From Tissierellia bacterium (GTDB lineage Bacteria > Bacillota > Clostridia > Tissierellales > Sedimentibacteraceae), in assembly GCA_028700795.1 (NCBI GenBank), contig JAQVRY010000037.1:8182-13579 (forward strand): a stretch of DNA of 5,398 nucleotides, in the 5' to 3' direction. Positions within the stretch are counted from its first letter, which is position 1. Each line of letters begins with the position of its first letter. Positions 1-5,398 of the stretch are shown here, piece by piece. The notes beneath the pieces were generated by a model that worked only from the letters and a program-made list of their open reading frames with translations, was not told the origin of the DNA and ran no database searches. The position numbers and the translations under genes were made by a program.

Positions 1-66
1 TGAGATTCTTCGGGCTAAAGCCCTCAGAATGACGCCTTGTCATCCTGAGCGCAGCGAAGGATCTCA
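1..66. repeat. Two-armed palindromic repeat (CATCCTGAGCG / CGAAGGAT family)
   Basis: Two related arms lie in inverted orientation around a 5-nt loop (34-38). The outer pairing is 1-12 with 55-66 (one G-T wobble) and the inner pairing is 23-33 with 39-49 (one mismatch). Each arm is also a hairpin by itself: ATTCT..GGGCT/AGCCC..AGAAT at 5-30, and ATCCT/AGGAT at 42-62. The right arm (39-70) recurs at 3244-3275 with two differences. This sequence class is a familiar dispersed intergenic repeat in many bacteria; when translated by mistake it gives peptides such as EILR.AQDD. A T7 run (72-78) follows, so the element could also terminate transcription of a gene to the left of the window. The element may extend left of position 1. 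Confidence 0.85.
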
Positions 67-82
67 TCTTCTTTTTTTGTCC

Positions 83-111
83 TTGAATATTAAAACTTAC
101 AGTAGTATAAT
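83..111 (+). promoter_or_regulatory. Sigma-A-type promoter of tsaD
   Basis: A -35 hexamer TTGAAT (83-88) and a perfect -10 hexamer TATAAT (106-111) are separated by exactly 17 bp. Transcription would begin near 117-119. That leaves only a few nucleotides before the ATG at 126, whose own Shine-Dalgarno AAGGA (117-121) would be at or before the 5' end, but a normal short leader before the ATG at 138. The promoter lies just downstream of the palindromic repeat, so tsaD appears to have its own transcription start and not to depend only on an upstream tsaE/tsaB/rimI operon. Confidence 0.75.
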
Positions 112-127
112 CATCTAAGGAAAATAT

Positions 128-132
128 GGAGG
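128..132 (+). promoter_or_regulatory. Ribosome-binding site choosing the tsaD start
   Basis: GGAGG lies 5 nt before the ATG at 138 and is the strongest Shine-Dalgarno match near the gene start. It lies inside the longer reading frame that begins at 126, whose own AAGGA sits 4 nt before that ATG and overlaps the predicted transcription start. A third ATG at 156 has AAAGGGA just before it. The choice of 138 is an inference. Confidence 0.65.
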
Positions 133-137
133 AAAAC

Positions 138-1175
138 ATGGATACAAAGGGAAACATGAAGGATAAGGTTTTAATACTTTCCATTGAATCATCCTGTGAT
201 GAAACTGCTGCTTCAGTTGTTGAAAACGGAAGGAATATTTTATCCAGTATCATATCATCTCAAATAGAAATTCATAAGGAATTTGGTGGTGTGGTACCAG
301 AGGTTGCTTCAAGAAAGCATATTGAAAATATAAATGATGTAGTAGCTGAAGCATTGATTAAAGCTAATGTAGAGCCGAAAGATATAGACGCTGTTGCTGT
401 AACCTACGGTCCCGGTTTAGTGGGAGCTCTTTTAGTTGGAATTAATTTTGCAAAAGGACTTTCCTATGCATGGGGAAAACCCTTGATTGGTGTAAATCAT
501 ATTGAGGGACATATAAATGCAAATTATATTGAAAATAAAGAGCTTCAGCCCCCCTTTCTATGTCTTGTGGTTTCGGGAGGTCATACTCATCTGATTCATG
601 TAAAGGATTATGGTGAATATAAAATTTTAGGAATGACCAGAGACGATGCTGCAGGAGAAGCTTTTGACAAGGTGGCAAGAGCAATAGGATTGGGATATCC
701 GGGAGGACCTTTGATTGACATAGCCGCCAAGGCGGGAAACAAGGATGCAATCAAGTTTCCAAGAGCAATAATTGACGATGAAACATTGGATTTCAGTTTC
801 AGCGGTTTAAAATCAGCAGTTCTGAATTATTTACATAATTCACAGCAGAAGAATGAAACCGTTAAAACTGAAGATGTTGCGGCAAGTTTTCAGGAGGCAG
901 TGGTTGACGTGTTGGTTATGAAAACAATAAAGGCAGCAAGACAGGAGAATTTAAGCACCATCGCATTAGCCGGGGGGGTTGCATCAAACAGCCGTCTCAG
1001 AGAAAGACTTCAGGAAAAATGTTTAAGCCACAACTATATATTTATTAAGCCTTCTCCAATATTATGCACAGATAATGCAGCCATGATTGGATGCGCCGGA
1101 TATTATAAATATTTAAGCAAAGAATTTGCAGATTCATCCTTAAATGCAATGCCAAATCTAAAACTTGCAAATTAA
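138..1175 (+). CDS. tsaD: tRNA N6-threonylcarbamoyladenosine (t6A) transferase subunit TsaD (Gcp/YgjD)
   Basis: TsaD transfers the threonylcarbamoyl group from threonylcarbamoyl-AMP to A37 of ANN-decoding tRNAs in the cytoplasm. In bacteria it works with TsaC/TsaC2, TsaB and TsaE. The protein (345 aa from ATG 138; 349 aa from ATG 126) has the whole ASKHA-fold signature set. In 138-based numbering these are ESSCDET at 17-23, SSQIEIHKEFGGVVPE near 40-55, the metal-binding HIEGH with H121 and H125, SGGHTH at 146-151, DDAAGEAFDKVARAIGLGYP, FSFSGLKSAV, LAGGVASNSR near 277-286, and the third metal ligand D312 in CTDNAAM. Length is normal for the family and no key residue is missing. The start at 138 is preferred because of GGAGG at 128-132 and the promoter position. 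The usual operon partners are not visible because the window begins just upstream. A G7 run (972-978) encodes the conserved glycines of LAGGV without breaking the frame. Confidence 0.97.
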   Translation: MDTKGNMKDKVLILSIESSCDETAASVVENGRNILSSIISSQIEIHKEFGGVVPEVASRKHIENINDVVAEALIKANVEPKDIDAVAVTYGPGLVGALLVGINFAKGLSYAWGKPLIGVNHIEGHINANYIENKELQPPFLCLVVSGGHTHLIHVKDYGEYKILGMTRDDAAGEAFDKVARAIGLGYPGGPLIDIAAKAGNKDAIKFPRAIIDDETLDFSFSGLKSAVLNYLHNSQQKNETVKTEDVAASFQEAVVDVLVMKTIKAARQENLSTIALAGGVASNSRLRERLQEKCLSHNYIFIKPSPILCTDNAAMIGCAGYYKYLSKEFADSSLNAMPNLKLAN

Positions 1176-1190
1176 TTAACAGTTTATTTG

Positions 1191-1227
1191 AAAAAAGTAT
1201 CAACAGCTGTGGATAAAGCTGTTGATA
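1191..1227 (-). terminator. Leftward intrinsic terminator of the ABC-F gene
   Basis: An 11-bp perfect inverted repeat, TATCAACAGCT (1198-1208) and AGCTGTTGATA (1217-1227), encloses an 8-nt loop. On the minus strand the hairpin is followed after one C by six T (1196-1191), so it suits the leftward ABC-F transcript. No T-run follows it on the plus strand. The stem is fairly AT-rich. The loop together with one flanking base is a perfect DnaA box (1208-1216), so this could instead be a protein-binding palindrome. Confidence 0.65.
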
Positions 1228-1278
1228 TAAGTAAAATAGCAAAAAGTTATACACAACATACTAACATCGAGTGGATAA
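1208..1278. promoter_or_regulatory. Candidate DnaA-box cluster
   Basis: Three matches to the DnaA box TTATNCACA lie within 71 bp of the convergent gap. TGTGGATAA at 1208-1216 is minus-strand TTATCCACA (exact). TTATACACA at 1247-1255 is plus strand (exact). AGTGGATAA at 1270-1278 is minus-strand TTATCCACT (last base differs). GTATCAACA at 1197-1205 and the minus-strand ATATCAACA at 1220-1228 are weaker, with two differences each. The pattern is seen directly; DnaA binding is inferred. I recall that B. subtilis has a chromosomal DnaA-box cluster between gcp (tsaD) and ydiF, but could not check this. The second and third boxes also sit in the arms of a terminator-like hairpin, which is an alternative reason for paired sequence here. 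Confidence 0.55.
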
Positions 1279-1286
1279 CTTTTTTT
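1241..1286. terminator. Bidirectional terminator between tsaD and the ABC-F gene
   Basis: AAAAAGTTATACAC (1241-1254) pairs with GTGGATAACTTTTT (1271-1284) over 14 bp with one A-G mismatch and a 16-nt loop. On the plus strand the stem runs into seven T (1280-1286), ending the tsaD message. On the minus strand the A5 at 1241-1245 becomes a T-run, so it could also help stop the ABC-F message. The T-run overlaps the ABC-F stop codon by two bases. The loop is long, so efficiency is uncertain. Confidence 0.6.
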
Positions 1287-3201
1287 AATTATCTATGAAT
1301 TCTTCCCATAGAGTATATAATTCTTGCAGCTCCTCTTTACGAATGTTTAATTTTTCATTCAGGTTCATAATTAAAAAACTGTCATTATATGTCGAAGGTT
1401 GACATAATCTGGTTTCTAATTCATGAATTTCATTTTCATGCATATGAATCTTTTCTTCAAGCTCGCGTATGGTTTTTTCCCGCTGTTGCCTGTCTCTAAT
1501 AATTTCTCGTTCCTTTTTCTTTTCCGCATTTATTTGCGTCTTTGTCTTAGTTAAAGATTCAACATCATCTGTTTCATCAAGCTCTGCTTTTTTCCCCAAG
1601 TAGTAGTCATAATTGCCAAGATATTCAAATGTTCCGTTTTCTGATAAATCATATATCTTATTCACAACCTTGTTTAAAAAGTATCTGTCGTGAGAAACAA
1701 CCAATATGGTTCCTTCATAGTTAATAAGTGAATCTTCTAATACTTCCTTAGAATCAATGTCCAAATGATTCGTAGGTTCATCCAACAGCAAAAAATTTGC
1801 ATTGGAAGTCATAAGCTTTAAAAGTGACAGCCTTCCTTTTTCACCGCCGCTTAAATCTTCGATGCTCTTATAAACATCATCTCCGTAAAACAAAAATTGT
1901 GCAAGATACTTCCGGATTATATAATAATTTAGGGTAGGAGCTTCATCCCATATTTCATCGATTACAGTATTTTCATTATTTAAATTCGTTTGCTCCTGGT
2001 CGTAATATCCGATATTGACATAATGACCAAATGTTATTTCCCCGCTGTAATTCTTTATTATATTGGCAATGATTTTTAGAAGAGTTGATTTGCCTATACC
2101 GTTAGGTCCTATAATTCCAACCTTTTCTCCCTTATATATATTTAAATTAACATTTTTAAAAACTTGTTGACCATCAAAGGATACAGCTGCATCTTTTACA
2201 CTTAACACATCTCTGCCGCTGTTGATTTTCGGTGTAAACTTTAATTTGACCTTTTTGCTTTCAACAGATGGCCTATCCATTTTTTTGATTTTATCCAAAG
2301 CCTTTTGCCTGCTGAATGCCTGTCTGATATTTCGCTTGCTTCCGTATGCATGGAGGCGTCGAATCATTTCTTCATGTCTTTCAATTTCCTTTTCATATTC
2401 ATCATATTGTTTCATTTCCTGGTCAAGTTCAATTTTCCTTCTTTTCATAAATTCCGTATAATTTCCGTTATATGCTTTTAAGGATGTGTTTTCCATAAGA
2501 AAAATTCTGTTTACTGTGTTGTCAAGGAAGTATCTGTCGTGAGAAATAATTATTACTGCACCTTTAAAATTCTTTATATATTTTTCAAGCCATGAAATTG
2601 CTTCAATATCTAAGTGGTTGGTAGGTTCATCCAACAAAAGAATATCCGCTTTTTGTAAAAGAAGCTGTGCAAGCATAACTCTGCTTTTTTGACCGCCGCT
2701 TAAAATATTTATAGGTTTATCAAATTCATCCTCTGAAAATCCAAGACCCTTTAAAACACCTTTAATAATGCTTCTAAAACTGTAACCGTCAGCTTCAACA
2801 AACTGTTCGCTCAATTCTGAATATGTGTTCATGAGAGCTTCAAGTTCTGCAGAGTCTTTTTTTTCTGTAAAACTGCTGATTTCATGGGATAAATCATGGA
2901 GTTTTTCTTCTAATCTAATGACATCATCAAAAATAACGAGCATTTCATCCATAATGCTCATATTGCTTTCAATGATTGTATTTTGCTTTAAATAGCCAAG
3001 TTTCTTACCCTTTGCCACATATATTTCGCCGGAATCGGGCTCCAAGTTTTCTGTCAATATATTAAACAAGGTTGTTTTACCTGCTCCGTTAAGACCGATT
3101 AATCCAACCTTTTCATTATCATTTACGGTAAAAGAAATATTTTCAATTATATTTTCAACCACATAGGCTTTTGAAACATTGTTGCATGATAGAACAATCA
3201 T
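1285..3201 (-). CDS. ydiF: ABC-F family ATPase (YdiF/Uup-like ribosome-associated translation factor)
   Basis: This is a cytoplasmic, non-transporter ABC protein of 638 aa with tandem ATPase domains and no membrane segment. Domain 1 has Walker A GLNGAGKTT (36-44), signature LSGGQ (167-171), Walker B DILLLDEP with E192, and switch H221. Domain 2 has Walker A GPNGIGKST (365-373), signature LSGGE (450-454), Walker B NFLLLDEP with E475, and H504. Between them (about 240-330) is a charged helical linker, the P-site tRNA-interacting motif that defines ABC-F proteins. The C-terminal part (about 540-635) is a charged predicted coiled coil, as in Uup/YdiF. Family members bind the ribosomal E site and relieve stalled or misaligned P-site tRNA. 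The linker looks short, without the long loop of antibiotic-resistance (Vga/Msr/Lsa) types, so a housekeeping role is favoured. Length and position beside tsaD match B. subtilis ydiF. AAAGGA lies 7 nt before the ATG. The exact subfamily is inferred. Confidence 0.93.
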   Translation of the reverse strand: MIVLSCNNVSKAYVVENIIENISFTVNDNEKVGLIGLNGAGKTTLFNILTENLEPDSGEIYVAKGKKLGYLKQNTIIESNMSIMDEMLVIFDDVIRLEEKLHDLSHEISSFTEKKDSAELEALMNTYSELSEQFVEADGYSFRSIIKGVLKGLGFSEDEFDKPINILSGGQKSRVMLAQLLLQKADILLLDEPTNHLDIEAISWLEKYIKNFKGAVIIISHDRYFLDNTVNRIFLMENTSLKAYNGNYTEFMKRRKIELDQEMKQYDEYEKEIERHEEMIRRLHAYGSKRNIRQAFSRQKALDKIKKMDRPSVESKKVKLKFTPKINSGRDVLSVKDAAVSFDGQQVFKNVNLNIYKGEKVGIIGPNGIGKSTLLKIIANIIKNYSGEITFGHYVNIGYYDQEQTNLNNENTVIDEIWDEAPTLNYYIIRKYLAQFLFYGDDVYKSIEDLSGGEKGRLSLLKLMTSNANFLLLDEPTNHLDIDSKEVLEDSLINYEGTILVVSHDRYFLNKVVNKIYDLSENGTFEYLGNYDYYLGKKAELDETDDVESLTKTKTQINAEKKKEREIIRDRQQREKTIRELEEKIHMHENEIHELETRLCQPSTYNDSFLIMNLNEKLNIRKEELQELYTLWEEFIDN

Positions 3202-3243
3202 AACCTTATCCTTTCCAAATGCTCATTTATATTCACTCAATCC

Positions 3244-3275
3244 GTCATCCTGAGCGGAGCGAAGGATTTCATCTT
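3244..3275. repeat. Solitary copy of the CATCCTGAGCG / CGAAGGAT repeat
   Basis: GTCATCCTGAGCG (3244-3256) through CATCTT (ending 3275) matches 39-70 at 30 of 32 positions, in the same orientation. ATCCT (3247-3251) and AGGAT (3263-3267) form a small hairpin. No inverted partner arm is visible on either side, unlike the copy at 1-66. It lies in the predicted untranslated leader of the ABC-F gene, so its hairpin would be part of that RNA. Confidence 0.85.
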
Positions 3276-3332
3276 TTAACCTTAGATTAGGCAGTCTCAT
3301 TGGGGTTAGGGCATTTTTCGGTGTCACATTTA

Positions 3333-3341
3333 ATTATATCA
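3333..3341 (-). promoter_or_regulatory. Extended -10 promoter of the ABC-F gene
   Basis: Read on the minus strand, 3341-3333 is TGATATAAT: a perfect TATAAT with the TGn extension. No good -35 hexamer lies 17 bp upstream (ACCAAA), which the extended -10 may compensate for. Transcription would start near 3326, giving a leader of about 125 nt that includes the palindromic repeat. Confidence 0.5.
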
Positions 3342-3384
3342 TAAAAAATTAATATTTTGGTATCTTTTTTTAGAGTATAAAATA

Positions 3385-3393
3385 TGATACAAT
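3385..3393 (+). promoter_or_regulatory. Extended -10 promoter of glmM
   Basis: TGATACAAT (3385-3393) is a TGn-extended -10 with one mismatch to TATAAT. The -35 region is a T-rich stretch (3365-3370) with no clear hexamer. Start of transcription would be near 3400, giving a leader of about 68 nt. It lies about 50 bp from the divergent ABC-F promoter. Confidence 0.4.
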
Positions 3394-3412
3394 ATAACGA
3401 GGCAAAAGATAC

Positions 3413-3434
3413 CCCCTCGTCTTTAGGCGACGGG
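3413..3434 (+). repeat. Hairpin resembling an IS200/IS605-type element end
   Basis: CCCCTCGTC (3413-3421) pairs with GGCGACGGG (3426-3434) around loop TTTA, with one C-C mismatch and one G-T wobble. A GC-rich stem closed by a CTTTAG loop and followed by GGGTACTGA-like sequence is typical of subterminal hairpins at the right end of IS200/IS605 (TnpA/TnpB) elements. No transposase gene or convincing left end is nearby, so at most this is a relic or a miniature element. CCTCGT (3415-3420) can instead pair with ACGAGG (3397-3402), so two mutually exclusive hairpins are possible in the glmM leader. The hairpin is seen; its origin is inferred. Confidence 0.4.
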
Positions 3435-3467
3435 TACTGATTAAATTTTTTTTGATTTGGAGGAAGA

Positions 3468-4814
<1,347 letters not shown>

Positions 4815-4825
4815 GAGTAATTTTA

Positions 4826-4866
4826 GGGACTGTTCTTTTAAAAAAGAATCGTCCCCGTTATTTTCT
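4826..4866 (+). terminator. glmM terminator made from a GGGAC...GTCCC hairpin repeat
   Basis: Positions 4826-4839 pair with 4842-4855 over 14 positions with one mismatch and one G-T wobble: GGGAC with GTCCC at the base and TTCTTTT with AAAAGAA at the top. The T-rich tract TTATTTTCTT (4858-4867) follows, so termination of glmM is likely though the tract is imperfect. On the minus strand no T-run follows, so it is a poor terminator for the gene at 4858. Hairpins with a GGGAC..GTTCTTTT arm recur in clostridial genomes, so this may be a dispersed repeat used as a terminator. Confidence 0.65.
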
Positions 4867-5358
4867 TAAGGGGATTTCCATGTATGGAATATAGATGGAA
4901 TGTTCCTTTGGTTGATGGTAGACTGTAATTGAATTTAGAGTGTATTCTAAGGAAGAAGTTAGTTTTATTTCTGCCCTTTTTCTTATTGTGGCTATATCTA
5001 CAGATCGTTTAGGTCTTTGTTTTACAATTGTTAAATGCGGGATAAATTCTCTTCTTTCATGCTGCAAATCTAAATTTTCATATATTTTCTTATGTAAATC
5101 AATTAAACCGGGAGAATCGACACTTACATATAAAACTCGGTTTCCAAACTGATCAAGAGCATTTAGCTTAATATCAAATGGCTCAATTGTTTTGCATACT
5201 TTAATTACCTCCTCAATAAAATCATCCTCATCAGGAAGTGCGGGAGGAGGAACCAAAGTAATATGAGGCTCTGTTGAAAAAAACCTGAAATCCGCTCTTA
5301 GCATTTCTATTTTATTTTTATAGTTTTTAGGTATTGGAACTCCTATGAAATATTTCAT
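4858..5358 (-). CDS. 2H phosphoesterase superfamily protein (2'-5' RNA ligase family, YjcG/ThpR-like)
   Basis: The 166-aa protein carries the paired HxT/S motifs that give the 2H superfamily its name: PHITL with H32 and T34, and PHLTI with H108 and T110, about 75 residues apart as expected for the two-lobed fold. It starts MKYFIGVPIP, a typical first strand of this family, and has no signal peptide or membrane segment. Relatives include bacterial 2'-5' RNA ligase/cyclic phosphodiesterase ThpR and the Firmicutes YjcG group (about 170 aa). They act on 2',5' linkages or 2',3'-cyclic phosphates, but the natural substrate of the YjcG group is not settled, so I name the superfamily and not an activity. 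AAAGGA (minus strand, 5369-5364) sits 5 nt before the ATG. The gene converges on glmM, and its stop codon overlaps the T-rich tract of the glmM terminator. Its promoter is probably at or beyond the right edge. Confidence 0.88.
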   Translation of the reverse strand: MKYFIGVPIPKNYKNKIEMLRADFRFFSTEPHITLVPPPALPDEDDFIEEVIKVCKTIEPFDIKLNALDQFGNRVLYVSVDSPGLIDLHKKIYENLDLQHERREFIPHLTIVKQRPKRSVDIATIRKRAEIKLTSSLEYTLNSITVYHQPKEHSIYIPYMEIPLRK

Positions 5359-5398
5359 ATTAATCCTTTCTATATATGATTATGATTATTCGCACTGT

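Noticed and set aside
972..978. G7 homopolymer in tsaD as a frameshift or phase-variation site
   Set aside because: The frame is intact and the run simply encodes Gly-Gly plus the first base of Val in the invariant LAGGVASNSR motif.
1208..1278. Chromosomal replication origin (oriC)
   Set aside because: Only three DnaA boxes, no clear DNA-unwinding element or DnaA-trio run, and no dnaA, dnaN, rpmH or gidA neighbours.
2857..2864. A8 run in the ABC-F message as a programmed slippage site
   Set aside because: It encodes Glu-Lys-Lys in frame within a variable charged region of domain 1. There is no alternative product or downstream signal to support programmed slippage.
1285..3201. Antibiotic-resistance ABC-F (Vga/Lsa/Msr type)
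   Set aside because: The inter-domain linker looks short and the C-terminal coiled coil and synteny with tsaD fit housekeeping YdiF/Uup. Resistance cannot be excluded by reading alone.
3223..3300. A genuine 25-aa small protein
   Set aside because: Its middle, DEILRSAQDD, is the well-known artefact of translating the CATCCTGAGCG repeat, and it lacks a good ribosome-binding site. Kept only as a possible leader ORF.
3397..3440. preQ1-I-like small riboswitch in the glmM leader (CGAGG / CCTCG stem)
   Set aside because: The A-rich tail that completes the preQ1-I pseudoknot is absent, and glmM has no link to queuosine. It is also not the glmS ribozyme, which belongs to glmS.
4940..5152. A 70-codon plus-strand frame opposite the 2H phosphoesterase gene
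   Set aside because: It lies wholly within the conserved antisense gene, has no plausible independent signals and no recognisable product.

Overview
The window looks like chromosome from a low-GC Firmicute, most likely a clostridial (anaerobic Clostridia/Tissierellia-type) bacterium. The reasons are AT-rich coding sequence with A/T-ending codons, strong GGAGG or AAAGGA ribosome-binding sites, sigma-A-type promoters, and dispersed palindromic repeats of kinds common in Clostridia. The genus is not determined.

Four intact housekeeping genes alternate in direction. Rightward tsaD (tRNA t6A modification, about 138-1175) converges on leftward abc-f/ydiF (ribosome-associated ABC-F ATPase, 1285-3201). 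The latter diverges from rightward glmM (phosphoglucosamine mutase, 3468-4814), which converges on a leftward 2H-phosphoesterase / 2'-5' RNA ligase-like gene (4858-5358). Each gene has its own upstream signals, so each is probably transcribed alone. tsaD and the ABC-F protein both serve translation. GlmM serves cell-wall precursor synthesis, and here it lacks its usual cdaA-cdaR and glmS neighbours. I see no phage, CRISPR, toxin or defence genes and no frameshifts.

The interest lies in the gaps between genes. (1) Positions 1-66 hold a two-armed palindromic repeat of the widespread CATCCTGAGCG...CGAAGGAT type, followed by a T-run and a near-consensus tsaD promoter. (2) The 109-bp gap between tsaD and ydiF holds two consensus DnaA boxes plus one near-match, interleaved with two terminator hairpins. 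This is a candidate DnaA-box cluster, and I recall (unchecked) that B. subtilis has one at the same convergent gcp/ydiF junction. (3) The 266-bp divergent gap before glmM carries back-to-back extended -10 promoters, a second solitary copy of the repeat, possible tiny upstream ORFs ahead of ydiF, and a CTTTAG-loop hairpin resembling the right end of an IS200/IS605 element. (4) The glmM terminator is a GGGAC...GTCCC hairpin of a kind that recurs in clostridial genomes. The coding part of the window is ordinary; the DnaA-box cluster is the best candidate for new biology.
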